Shown here one piece after another: positions 1 to 9,300 of a stretch of DNA of 64,000 bases. Location of the stretch: assembly GCF_040829825.1 (NCBI RefSeq), contig NZ_JBFOLH010000007.1; one strand, 5' to 3'. Made by a program: the position numbers and the translations under genes. This DNA comes from Leadbetterella sp040829825. Lineage in GTDB: Bacteria; Bacteroidota; Bacteroidia; Cytophagales; Spirosomataceae. The number at the start of each line of letters is the position of its first letter. The stretch's first letter is position 1. The notes below the pieces were generated by a model that saw only the letters and a list, made by a program, of their open reading frames with translations, ran no database searches and was not told the origin of the DNA.

Positions 1-275
1 CCCAGTTTAAAGCAGCTGGTACTTCGCGTTTCGGTTCAGGATGGGCCTGGCTGATTGTAAAAGCTGACGGCTCCCTGGCCATTACTTCCACGCCTAACCA
101 GGACAATCCCCTGATGGATATTGCAGAAGTGAAAGGAACACCTCTCCTGGGTATCGACGTGTGGGAGCACGCGTATTACCTGAAATACCAGAACAAACGC
201 CCGGACTACATTGATGCATTCTGGAATGTGGTGAGCTGGGATGCGGTAGCGAAGAGGTTTTCGGCAGCGAAATGA
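1..275 (+). CDS. sod: Superoxide dismutase (Fe/Mn type), C-terminal part
   Basis: This is the last 90 or so residues of an Fe/Mn superoxide dismutase, the cytoplasmic enzyme that converts superoxide to oxygen and peroxide. The gene enters from the left edge of the window; codons are in frame from base 3 and end with TGA at 273-275. Seen directly are the family landmarks GSGWAWLI, the metal-ligand signature DVWEHAYYLKYQNKRPDY and the closing FWNVVSWDAVAKRF. Iron or manganese preference cannot be decided from this part. It converges on the LacI-type regulator gene and shares the hairpin at 300-360 with it. Family assignment is secure; only the N-terminal domain is missing because of the window edge. 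Confidence 0.93.
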   Translation, partial: QFKAAGTSRFGSGWAWLIVKADGSLAITSTPNQDNPLMDIAEVKGTPLLGIDVWEHAYYLKYQNKRPDYIDAFWNVVSWDAVAKRFSAAK

Positions 276-299
276 GGATTTAGTTAAAAACTAAAAACT

Positions 300-360
300 A
301 AAAGTGAAAAGTTGCGGTACAATTAGTATTAAAATTAATGTACCGCAACTTTTCACTTTT
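300..360. terminator. Bidirectional hairpin between convergent genes
   Basis: Arms at 300-324 and 336-360 are complementary over at least 22 bp without mismatch (left arm begins AAAAGTGAAAAGTTGCGG), with an 11-nt AT loop. A-runs on the left and T-runs on the right suit termination in both directions between sod and the LacI gene. The core GTGAAAAGTTGCGG recurs in the larger inverted repeat at 38337-38464. Confidence 0.7.
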
Positions 361-1390
361 ATCTTTTCACTTTTAACTCTCCCGTGCTTTCTCTCTCCAC
401 CAGTATCGGTTCTAATACTACCTTCTCCGGGTTGTCATACGGGTTTTTCTTATTGACCATGGCCAGGAAAATACGGGCGCACTCGGCCCCCATTTTGTGC
501 GGCTGCTGCTCAATGGTGGTCAGCGAAGGAGTAATGAATTCGGAAAATACCTCGTTGGCAAACCCCATTACCGCTACCCGTCCGGCCGGCACACCTTCTT
601 CTTTCAGCTGCCGCAGCACTCCCAGGGCCGTAAAGTCATCACCGGCAATTACCGCATCGGGCAGGGGGCATCCGGCCATCATGCTTTTGATCTGGGCTTT
701 ACCGCCTTCTATAGATAAGGTTCCGTAGCGTACGGTATGGGCATGAGCCGGAATGCAGTGATCGTGCAGGGCCGCCAGGTAGCCTTCCACCCTCTGTTTA
801 AAGATGCTGATCTTCTGGGGCGGGGCAATAAAGGTGATGTTCCGGAAATTCTTTTTAAGCAAATGCTCAGCAGCCATGTAGCCGGCCTTGAAGTCGTTCA
901 GGGTAACCGATGGCACATTAAAATTTTCCATGGTACGGTCAAAGAGAACCAGGGCCTTGCCCTGCCTGACCACCGCTTCGAAATGGCTGATGTCTGCTGA
1001 TGTTTCGAGCGACAAGGAAGCAAAAATGCCGTCTACCTGGGCTTCCAGCAGCGTTTTAACCCCCTGTTTTTCGTTCTCCAGGCTTTCGTTGGTCTGGTAG
1101 AGAAGAATGCCGTACCCGGCCGCTTTTAAATTCAGCTCTATGCTGTGGATCACCGAGGCAAAAAACTGGACGCGGGCGCTCGGCACGATTACCCCGATGG
1201 TAAACGTTTTGCCCGACTTCAGTGAGGCCGCCAGCTTGTTGGGGCTGTAGTTCATCTTCTGGGCCATGGCCCGCACCTGGTCTTTGGTTTCGGTGCTGAT
1301 GCTCCTCGAATCGTTCAGCGCTCGTGAAACGGTAGAAACGGTGATGTTCAGCTCCCGGGCTATATCGTAGATGGTGACTTTCTTTTTCAA
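359..1390 (-). CDS. LacI-family transcriptional regulator, probable xylose operon repressor
   Basis: A LacI/GalR-type repressor of 343 residues. The N-terminal helix-turn-helix reads TIYDIARELNITVSTVSRALN, followed by the hinge (NYSPNKLAASLKSGKT) and a periplasmic-binding-protein-like effector domain (IGVIVPS, GIFASLS, AVIAGDDFTALGVL). I place the start at the TTG at 1390 (KKKVTIYDIA follows), because a good promoter at 1455-1423 would begin the transcript near 1417, downstream of the ATG at 1471. The 27 extra residues of the longer reading do not resemble the family. It is divergent from the xylulokinase gene, and the same CAATCGATTG operator core lies in both promoters, so it probably represses itself and the xylose operon. 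The effector, xylose or an oligosaccharide, is inferred from context only. Confidence 0.88.
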   Translation of the reverse strand: MKKKVTIYDIARELNITVSTVSRALNDSRSISTETKDQVRAMAQKMNYSPNKLAASLKSGKTFTIGVIVPSARVQFFASVIHSIELNLKAAGYGILLYQTNESLENEKQGVKTLLEAQVDGIFASLSLETSADISHFEAVVRQGKALVLFDRTMENFNVPSVTLNDFKAGYMAAEHLLKKNFRNITFIAPPQKISIFKQRVEGYLAALHDHCIPAHAHTVRYGTLSIEGGKAQIKSMMAGCPLPDAVIAGDDFTALGVLRQLKEEGVPAGRVAVMGFANEVFSEFITPSLTTIEQQPHKMGAECARIFLAMVNKKNPYDNPEKVVLEPILVERESTGELKVKR

Positions 1391-1422
1391 AAGATACGCT
1401 GAAAATAAGTAGATAATTTTAA

Positions 1423-1455
1423 CAAAAGTAACGGTTTCCTGTAAATTATACACAA
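1423..1455 (-). promoter_or_regulatory. Promoter of the LacI-type regulator
   Basis: On the minus strand TTG at 1455-1453, a 22-nt spacer and TACTTTTG at 1430-1423 match the Bacteroidota promoter TTG/TAnnTTTG. The -33 element lies inside the operator at 1453-1462, which would give autorepression. Confidence 0.65.
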
Positions 1456-1462
1456 TCGATTG
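1453..1462. promoter_or_regulatory. LacI-type operator, regulator side
   Basis: Perfect palindrome CAATCGATTG with the central CG typical of LacI-family operators. The flank TTGCGTAA is shared with the second operator at 1697-1708. It overlaps the -33 element of the regulator promoter. Confidence 0.65.
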
Positions 1463-1664
1463 CGTAAGCACTTTTTGCGACCCTGATCATAGTCCGATCC
1501 GGACCGGGTGAGTGAAAAGGCAATTGCCGGGGAAGAGGCTGGCCAGAAGGCTCCCCTGCCTGAAAATACGGAAGCGGTGTGTGGACTTTTGAGACATGTT
1601 TACTTTTATGACAGGGCCGTTAATGATCTCCGGAAAGGAATAACCTAAAAAAAACCGTAACCTT

Positions 1665-1695
1665 TTGGATTAAAAAAAAATCGTTGCTACTTTTA
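1665..1695 (+). promoter_or_regulatory. Promoter of the xylose operon
   Basis: TTG at 1665-1667, a 20-nt spacer and TACTTTTA at 1688-1695, one base off TAnnTTTG. The operator begins two bases later, where it would block initiation. Confidence 0.55.
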
Positions 1696-1696
1696 T

Positions 1697-1708
1697 GCAA
1701 TCGATTGC
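1697..1708. promoter_or_regulatory. LacI-type operator, xylose operon side
   Basis: Perfect 12-bp palindrome GCAATCGATTGC immediately after the -7 box of the xylB promoter, 32 bp before the xylB start. It shares CAATCGATTGCGTAA with the site at 1453, which identifies the pair as targets of the divergent LacI-type protein. Confidence 0.7.
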
Positions 1709-1739
1709 GTAATATCGCTTCAACCTTGCCTTTTATCGT

Positions 1740-3233
1740 ATGTTTCTATTAGGAATAGACCTCGGAACCTCCTCTGTTAAGATTTCAGTGATTGATGCTG
1801 CAACCCGGCAGGCTGTTTCCTCGGTCCGGTATCCGGAAACCGAAGCGGAAATTCTCAGTCCCCGGCCCGGTTGGGCCGAGCAGGATCCGGAAACCTGGTG
1901 GGAGAATACCAAAAATGCGATCAGGAAGTCGCACGCTACGGGTACATACGATCCCCGGCAGATAAAAGCCATCGGTATTGCTTACCAGATGCACGGGCTG
2001 GTGATTACCGATGCTGCGGGAAACCCGTTAAGAAATTCCATTATCTGGTGCGACAGCCGGGCGGTAGAAACCGGTGAGCGGGCCTTTGATGCCATGGGCC
2101 ATGCCTTCTCGCTGGAGCATCACCTCAATTCTCCGGGTAACTTTACGGCGGCCAAGCTGGCATGGGTAAAAGAACATGAGCCCGGCCTGTACGAAAAGAT
2201 CGACAAGGTCATGCTGCCGGGTGATTTTATCGCGTATAAGCTGTCGGGTCACCTGACCACCAGCATCAGCGCCTTGTCGGAAGGGGTATTCTGGGATTTT
2301 CGCTCCAACACCCTTTCGGAAAGCATCCTGAATTATTTTGGTTTTTCTGCCGGTCTGTTTCCCGAAATACAACCCGTATTTTCAGTACATGGCGAGGTCT
2401 CGCAAAAGGTAGCCGGAGAGCTGGGGCTGTCTCCCGGTACGGCCATCGGGTACAAGGCCGGTGATCAGCCCAATAATGCCTTCTCCCTGAACGTGCTGGA
2501 GCCGGGCGAAGTGGCTGCCACGGCGGGTACTTCCGGGGTGATCTACGGGGTGAGTGACGCGCTGGTGTATGACCCGGCCTCGCGGGTGAATACGTTTGCC
2601 CATGTGAATTACCTGCCCGGTCACATCCGTACGGGTATCCTTTTGTGCATTAACGGTACGGGCATCCTGTACAGCTGGGCCCGGAAAATCCTGGCCGGCA
2701 ATTTCAGCTACCCCGAGCTGAACCGCCTGGCGGCGCAGGCGCCCCCGGGAGCAGACGGCCTGCGCGTGCTGCCTTTCGGAAACGGTGCCGAGCGCATTCT
2801 CCGGAACCGGACCATCGGCGCCCATATCGAAAATATTGATCTCAACCGGCATTCGGCAGCCCATATCCTGAAAGCCATTAACGAAGGCATTGCCTTTTCG
2901 TTCCGCTACGGCCTGGATATCATGCGCGACAACGGGTATCCCCCTTCCGTGATCAAAGCCGGTCATTCCAACCTCTTCCTGAGCGAGGTCTTCCGGAAAG
3001 ACTTTGTAGGGGCTACGGGCGTACCGGTAGAGCTCTACGAAAATGACGGCAGCGTGGGGGCCGCCCTGGGTGCCGGACTGGGAACCGGGTATTTTAAAGA
3101 GCCGGCAGAGGCCTTTTCCAACCTGAAAAAAATCAAAACCGTAGAACCCGAAGCCACCGGGTGCTACGATGAGCTATACGAAGAATGGAAAGAAATTTTA
3201 AATCTTAAATTACAAAAAAATGGCAATCGTTAA
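1740..3233 (+). CDS. xylB: Xylulokinase
   Basis: A 497-residue FGGY-family sugar kinase that phosphorylates D-xylulose to xylulose 5-phosphate in the cytoplasm, feeding the pentose phosphate pathway. Seen are the N-terminal phosphate loop GIDLGTSSVK (residues 5-14), the Trp-rich WAEQDPETWW segment, the substrate region AIGIAYQMHGLV and the ATP-binding TAGTSGVIYG. The likely catalytic Asp is D242 in KAGDQPNNA; xylulokinases more often read GGGDNAA there, a small deviation. The assignment over other FGGY kinases is strengthened by the next gene, xylose isomerase, whose start lies inside the last 14 bases of this gene, so translation is probably coupled. First gene of an operon under a LacI-type operator. 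Confidence 0.93.
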   Translation: MFLLGIDLGTSSVKISVIDAATRQAVSSVRYPETEAEILSPRPGWAEQDPETWWENTKNAIRKSHATGTYDPRQIKAIGIAYQMHGLVITDAAGNPLRNSIIWCDSRAVETGERAFDAMGHAFSLEHHLNSPGNFTAAKLAWVKEHEPGLYEKIDKVMLPGDFIAYKLSGHLTTSISALSEGVFWDFRSNTLSESILNYFGFSAGLFPEIQPVFSVHGEVSQKVAGELGLSPGTAIGYKAGDQPNNAFSLNVLEPGEVAATAGTSGVIYGVSDALVYDPASRVNTFAHVNYLPGHIRTGILLCINGTGILYSWARKILAGNFSYPELNRLAAQAPPGADGLRVLPFGNGAERILRNRTIGAHIENIDLNRHSAAHILKAINEGIAFSFRYGLDIMRDNGYPPSVIKAGHSNLFLSEVFRKDFVGATGVPVELYENDGSVGAALGAGLGTGYFKEPAEAFSNLKKIKTVEPEATGCYDELYEEWKEILNLKLQKNGNR

Positions 3234-4551
3234 AGGAGAAAAAGAGTATTTCGAAGGCATAGGAGAGATCAGATACGAAGGAAAAGACACCGATAACCCG
3301 CTGGCGTTCCGGTATTACGATGAAAACAGGATCGTACAGGGGAAAACCATGAAAGAATACCTGAAGTTTGCCTGTGCATACTGGCATTCGTTTAACGGCA
3401 ACGGGTCAGACCCTTTTGGTGAGCCCACCCATATTTTCCCCTGGGATGTAAAAAGCGACCCGGTGGAGCGGGCAAAAGATAAGATGGATGCCGCGTTTGA
3501 GTTCATCACCAAGATGAACCTGCCGTACTATTGTTTTCACGATGTAGACATGGTGGATTATGGCCCGGATGTAGCCGAAAACGAACGCCGGCTCCGGGTA
3601 CTGACCGACTATGCGCTGAAGAAGCAGGAGGAATCGGGCGTGAAACTACTCTGGGGCACAGCCAACCTCTTCTCTAACCGGCGATACATGAATGGGGCCA
3701 TCACCAACCCCGATTTTCACGTACTGAGTCACGGGGCAGCGCAGGTAAAGGCCGCACTGGACGCCACCATTGCCCTGGGCGGTGAGAATTATGTTTTCTG
3801 GGGGGGAAGAGAGGGGTACATGACCCTGCTGAATACCGATATGAAGCGGGAAAAAGAACATTTTGCCCGTTTCCTGCATACGGTCAGAGACTATGCCCGT
3901 AAAAATGGGTTCAAGGGTACTTTCTTCATTGAGCCCAAGCCCTGTGAGCCCTCCAAGCACCAGTACGATTACGACGCGGAAACGGTGATCGGGTTCCTGC
4001 GGCAGTACGACCTCCTGGGCGACTTCAAGCTTAACCTGGAAGTGAACCATGCCACCCTGGCCGGGCATACTTTCCAGCATGAACTGCAGGTAGCTGCAGA
4101 CACGGGAATGCTGGGCTCCATTGATGCCAACCGGGGCGATTACCAGAACGGCTGGGATACCGATCAGTTCCCGAATAATATCAATGAGCTGGTGGAATCC
4201 ATGCTGATCATCCTGGAAGCCGGCGGTTTCCAGGGCGGTGGAATTAACTTTGATGCCAAGATCAGAAGAAATTCTACCGATCGGGAGGATCTTTTTTATG
4301 CACATATCGGAGGAATGGATATATTTGCAAAGTCGCTGCTGGTGGCAGAGGAAATTCTGCAAAAATCAGATTATGCGAAATTAAGGAAAGACAGGTACGC
4401 TTCGTTTGACTCCGGACAGGGTAAAGCGTTTGAAGAAGGCCGGCTGTCGCTGGAAGACCTCCGCGACTATGCCGCTTCAAACGGAGAGCCCCGGCTGGTG
4501 AGCGGCAGGCAGGAGTACCTGGAAAACCTGGTGAACCGATATATCTTTTAA
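3220..4551 (+). CDS. xylA: Xylose isomerase
   Basis: A 443-residue class II xylose isomerase converting D-xylose to D-xylulose, a metal-dependent TIM barrel working as a tetramer. The active-site segment YYCFHDVDMVDYG contains the ring-opening His (H107) and its partner Asp (D110); the metal-site strands appear as FFIEPKPCEPSKHQYD, NLEVNHATLAGHTFQHE and SIDANRGDYQNGWDTDQFP. The length is normal for class II. The start codon overlaps the end of xylB by 14 bases, and the symporter gene follows after 15 bases, so the three genes form one unit: uptake, isomerisation, phosphorylation. Confidence 0.97.
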   Translation: MAIVKGEKEYFEGIGEIRYEGKDTDNPLAFRYYDENRIVQGKTMKEYLKFACAYWHSFNGNGSDPFGEPTHIFPWDVKSDPVERAKDKMDAAFEFITKMNLPYYCFHDVDMVDYGPDVAENERRLRVLTDYALKKQEESGVKLLWGTANLFSNRRYMNGAITNPDFHVLSHGAAQVKAALDATIALGGENYVFWGGREGYMTLLNTDMKREKEHFARFLHTVRDYARKNGFKGTFFIEPKPCEPSKHQYDYDAETVIGFLRQYDLLGDFKLNLEVNHATLAGHTFQHELQVAADTGMLGSIDANRGDYQNGWDTDQFPNNINELVESMLIILEAGGFQGGGINFDAKIRRNSTDREDLFYAHIGGMDIFAKSLLVAEEILQKSDYAKLRKDRYASFDSGQGKAFEEGRLSLEDLRDYAASNGEPRLVSGRQEYLENLVNRYIF

Positions 4552-4566
4552 ACCAATTCAACCTGA

Positions 4567-6237
4567 ATGAACTCCCTTAGCGCCCGGGATTACATCGTAT
4601 TCCTGATCTACTTTGTTATAGTAGCCGGTTATGGTTTCTGGATCTACAACCGTAAGAAAAAAGAAAGCAGCAGCACCAAAGACTACTTCCTGGCGGAGGG
4701 ATCGCTGACCTGGTGGGCCATCGGGGCCTCGCTCATTGCCTCCAATATTTCTGCAGAGCAGTTTATCGGCATGAGCGGTTCGGGGTTCAATTTCGGGCTG
4801 GCTATTGCAGCATACGAATGGATGGCCGCAGCAACACTGATTATTGTGGCCCTCTTCTTCATACCGGTTTACCTGAAGAACAAGATTTTTACCATGCCGC
4901 AGTTCCTGCATCAGCGGTATAACGGTACGGTAGCCATGATCATGGCCATTTTCTGGCTTTTGCTCTATGTGGTGGTCAACCTTACGTCTATCCTGTACCT
5001 GGGGGCGCTGGCCATCAACAGTATATCGGGCCTGGATATCACCATGTGCATGTACGGACTGGCCGTTTTTGCCATCTTTATTACCCTGGGCGGCATGAAG
5101 GTTATTGGTTTTACCGATGTGATCCAGGTGTTTTTCCTGATCCTGGGAGGCCTGATCACCACGTATCTGGCCCTGAACCTGGTGGCCGATAAGCACGGAG
5201 CGGAAGGGGCAATGAAAGGGTTTTCTATCCTTACCAAAGAAGTTCCGGATCATTTTCACATGATCTTTAAACGCGACAACCCGCATTACCTGGATATTCC
5301 CGGGCTGACCATGCTGCTGGGCGGTCTCTGGATCGTGAACCTCAATTACTGGGGTTGTAACCAGTATATTACCCAGCGTGCCCTGGGTGCTGACCTGCCT
5401 ACTGCCCGGAACGGGATTCTTTTTGCGGCATTTTTAAAGATGCTGATGCCGGTAATTGTGGTATTGCCGGGGATAGCGGCTTTTTTCCTGTACCAGAAAG
5501 GGCTTTTCCAGACAGAGATGCTGCAAGGCGGAGAGCTGAATCCCGACCGGGCCTACCCGGTGTTGCTGAACCTGCTGCCGTCAGGCCTGAAGGGGCTGTC
5601 GTTTGCGGCATTAACGGCTGCTATTGTGGCTTCGCTGGCGGGTAAGGCCAACAGCATTGCCACGATCTTTACGCTGGATATTTTCGGGAAGAAAATTAAC
5701 CCGGGAGCTTCCGAGAAGTCGCTGGTAAATGTGGGTAAGATCACCGTAGTGGTGTCTATGATCCTGGCGGTTTTGATCGCCCCTCATATGGGTATCGATA
5801 AGAAAGGAGGCTTCCAGTACATCCAGGAATATACGGGTTTTGTTTCTCCCGGTATTTTTGCGATGTTCCTGCTGGGCTTTTTCTGGAAGAAAACCACATC
5901 AAATGCCGCCCTGTTTGCTACGGTGGGAGGATTTCTGCTGTCTGTTTTCTTTAAAGTATTGCCCCAGTTTGCCGATCTTTCCTTCCTGAGCGGAATGGGC
6001 TTTGCCGTTCCGAATGCAGAGGGTGTATTTGAAATTCCGTTCCTTGACCGGATGGGCTTTGTGTTCCTGATCTGTGTTATTGCCATGTACATGATCAGTA
6101 CAATAGAAAACCGCAGGGGCATTGTACCGAAAGGCCTGGAAATAGATAAGCGTATGTTCAGGGCACATCCGGGCTTCATTGCCGGCTCATTGATCATTGT
6201 GCTGATGCTGGTGGCGCTGTATTCGGTGTATTGGTAG
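4567..6237 (+). CDS. Sodium/solute symporter (SSS family), probable xylose transporter
   Basis: A 556-residue inner-membrane protein of the sodium:solute symporter family (SGLT/vSGLT type). Many hydrophobic segments run the full length, beginning with YIVFLIYFVIVAGYGFWIY. The early segment SLTWWAIGASLIASNISAEQFIGMSGSGF is the family's first substrate/sodium region, and NYWGCNQYITQRALGA is the conserved sugar-transporter segment of the SGLT branch. It starts 15 bases after xylA in the same operon, so D-xylose is the likely substrate; this is inferred from position. The gene ends just before the short tandem repeats at 6236-6294. Confidence 0.88.
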   Translation: MNSLSARDYIVFLIYFVIVAGYGFWIYNRKKKESSSTKDYFLAEGSLTWWAIGASLIASNISAEQFIGMSGSGFNFGLAIAAYEWMAAATLIIVALFFIPVYLKNKIFTMPQFLHQRYNGTVAMIMAIFWLLLYVVVNLTSILYLGALAINSISGLDITMCMYGLAVFAIFITLGGMKVIGFTDVIQVFFLILGGLITTYLALNLVADKHGAEGAMKGFSILTKEVPDHFHMIFKRDNPHYLDIPGLTMLLGGLWIVNLNYWGCNQYITQRALGADLPTARNGILFAAFLKMLMPVIVVLPGIAAFFLYQKGLFQTEMLQGGELNPDRAYPVLLNLLPSGLKGLSFAALTAAIVASLAGKANSIATIFTLDIFGKKINPGASEKSLVNVGKITVVVSMILAVLIAPHMGIDKKGGFQYIQEYTGFVSPGIFAMFLLGFFWKKTTSNAALFATVGGFLLSVFFKVLPQFADLSFLSGMGFAVPNAEGVFEIPFLDRMGFVFLICVIAMYMISTIENRRGIVPKGLEIDKRMFRAHPGFIAGSLIIVLMLVALYSVYW

Positions 6238-6294
6238 TTCCGAGTGGAGAGTTCCGAGTTCCGAGTTCCGGGTGGAGAGTTCCGGGTTCCGGGT
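6236..6294. repeat. Degenerate tandem repeats of AGTTCCGRGT
   Basis: Six copies of a ten-base unit, AGTTCCGAGT or AGTTCCGGGT, some separated by GGAG, fill the space between the symporter stop codon and the start of the next gene. Read through in frame they would add 21 low-complexity residues in front of the regulator, so they are taken as noncoding. Confidence 0.7.
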
Positions 6295-6306
6295 CTAATT
6301 CAATTC

Positions 6307-9300
6307 ATGTCATCCCTTTGTGCAAAATATACCGTATTCTTTTTACTGGTATCCGGCCTTTATGCCGGTTACGGGCAGTCGGTTCAATTCAAGCATATCA
6401 CCGTTAACGAAGGGCTGACCCATAATCACGTCACCAGCCTCTACAGGGCGTCTGACGGCTTTCTCTGGATAGGTACCCCGGCCGGGCTGAACCGCTTTGA
6501 CGGCCACAGTGTGCGGATGTATAAAAACCGCTCAGGCAGTCCGGCCACTCTGAAAGACAATTCCGTTTCCCAGATTTTTGAAGGGCCCGGAGGGAACCTC
6601 TGGGTACGTACAGGCCTGGGGCTGAATGTGCTGGATATCCGCAGGGATGCCTTTTCAGGAAATACAGACAGCCTGCTGCGCACTATGGGGATCAGGGAAG
6701 GGAATATCCTGGATATCTGCAGGGATAAAAACGGTTATTTCTGGTTTCTGCATGCAGAGGAAGGGCTTTTCCGTTATGATGAAAAACAAAACCGCAGCAT
6801 ACCGTACCGCGGCCGGAGGGATTCACGGCCTACCGGTATGGCACTCGGAGGGAAAAATACCGTGTGGGTTATTTTTGCTGATGGCACGTTTGAAACGGTC
6901 AATGCGCTTACGCTGGAGACCATGTCAGTCAGGAGACCCGGCAACCCGGAGAATTCGGAATTCCGCATCCTGGTTGACCGGAATGAGGACCCCTGGATTT
7001 ATACGGCCAATACACCCTCAGGGGTGTACTGGTGGCCTGATTTTTCCCAGCCTCCCATACATTTTTCCGTTAACACGCCCGGTGCCCGCCTGAATAATAA
7101 TACGGTAATGGGCCTGGCCCAGGATCAGGAAGGCCGGGTATGGATTGCCACGGATCATGGCGGGGTAAATCTTTTTGATCCTAAAAACCGGAAAATGAGC
7201 TACCTCATGTATGAGGAGTTTAATGACCGGAGCCTGAGCCACAACGGCACGTCTACCGTTATCTGCGACTCTGACGGCATGATCTGGATAGGAACCTATA
7301 AGGGCGGTGTGAATTACTATCACGATAACCTGATCCAGTTTCCGGTGTACCGGCACCACAGCACCGCCCCTGCCAGTCTGCCTTATGATGATGTGAACCG
7401 TGTGATCGAAGACCGGAACGGAAACCTGTGGATAGGCACCAACGGAGGAGGACTGATCTTTTATGACAAGCAGAAAAATACCTACAGGCAATATCTTCAT
7501 TCACCTGATGATCCTTCCAGCCTGGGCAGTAACGTGATTGTGAGCCTTCTTCTTGACCGGGAAGATAATCTCTGGGTGGGTACCTACCATGGCGGGCTGA
7601 ACCTGTTCAGAAACGGCCGGTTTAAACGTTACGTCCATGACCCTGCGACCCCGGAAAGTATCAGTAATAACAGTGTATGGGAGCTATTTGAAGATTCAGA
7701 GGGGCGTTTCTGGGTAGGCACGCTCTTCGGAGGGGTCAATCTCATGGACCGGCGTAAAGGTACTTTCCTGAAACCGCCGGGTGATTTTACCGGTCCTTCT
7801 GCCACCTATATCTGCGCCATGATGGAAGACCGGGAGGGAAACCTCTGGTTTGGCTCGGCTACCGGCATTGAAGTGCGCGATAAATCAGGACAAAAGATCA
7901 CCCGTTACGCGTATGAGCCTGCTAAAAAAGGGGGGCTGAGCAATGATTATATTTCCGATCTGCTCCAGGATTCGAAAGGCAGGATCTGGGTAGCCACCCG
8001 CGACGGGCTGAATTTGTTTGAGCGCGGAACATTCCGTGTTTTTAAAGATACAGACGGTCTCCGTGACAATACCATTCACACCCTCCTGGAAGATAATGCC
8101 GGTAAAATCTGGATGAGCACTTCGAAAGGCCTTTCCGTGCTGTCAGACAGCCGTGAAGGAGGGTGGGTGATCCGCAATTTTGACCAGCATGACGGTCTGC
8201 AGTCAGTAGCCTTTAATGAAAATGCAGCGGTGAAGCTGCGGTCGGGTGAGCTGATTTTCGGCGGGCCTGCAGGCTATAACCGGATTCGTCCGGAAGATAT
8301 TTCACATGAAGAGGTGTTCCCGCGTCCCGTTATTTCTGATCTGCTTCTTTTTAACAGGAGTGTAGGTGTGGGCGAGGTGGTGGAGGGCCGGGTACTGCTG
8401 AAACAGGCCATGGAGTATACGGATGAGATTGTGCTGAAGTACGATCAGAATGTTTTCAGCCTACGTATTTCTCCCCTGTATTTCCTGCATCCTGAACGGG
8501 TCAGGATCAGGTACACCCTGGACGGCTTTAACCGGGAGTGGCTGGAGCTGGACCCCAGTTCAAGGGTAGCTACGTTTACCAACCTCAATGCCGGGGAATA
8601 TATCTTTAAAGTAATTACTTCTACCGACGGGGAACAATGGAGCGAGCCGGTGACCCTGCTTAAAATTGTTATCCGGCCACCTTTCTGGCTGACAGGCTGG
8701 GCTTACGCGTTTTACCTGCTGTGCATCGGCGGAGTATTGCTTGCCGTGCGCCTTATGGAAAGAAGAAGACAGTACACCCGTTTTGTGCTGCAGCAGGAGC
8801 GCGAAGAAGCCCGGAGGCTGAAGGAGCTGGACCAGCTGAAGACCCGGTTTTTCACCAATGTAAGTCACGAATTCAGAACACCTGTCAGCCTGATTATCTC
8901 GCCTATAGAGAAGCTGGCGCGGGAAGAAAAAGACGCTGCCCGGAAAATGCACCTTGACCTGGTGCACCGCAATGCCCGCCGCCTGCTGAACCTGGTAAAC
9001 CAGCTGCTGGATTTCAGGAAGATCGATACGCGCTCATTGCAGCTTCAGAATACGGAAGGAGATATCATGGCGCAGATAGATGATCATGCCCGTTCTTTCC
9101 GGGATATGGCAGAAAGTAAGGAAATTGAGTACTTTATTGATATCTCTGCCAAAGGCGTGAGGTGTTACTTTGACCAGGATAAGCTGGAGCGCATTGTGTT
9201 CAATCTCCTCTCCAATGCCTTTAAGTTCACTCCTGTGGGAGGAAAAGTAAGCCTTACCGCAGCACTGGAAAAAGATGGAACGGATGCTTACCGCCTGAAA

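Noticed and set aside
1391..1471. Longer N-terminus of the LacI-type regulator
   Set aside because: It lies upstream of the predicted transcript start and has no resemblance to the family.
3646..4362. Long reverse-strand frame inside xylA, and similar ones inside rocD, purB, mccB and the HTCS gene
   Set aside because: Shadows of strongly coding genes in other frames; no recognisable domains.
6244..6306. Upstream start of the HTCS gene
   Set aside because: The extra 21 residues (ESSEFRVPGGEFRVPG) only translate the tandem decamer repeats and would disturb the signal peptide.
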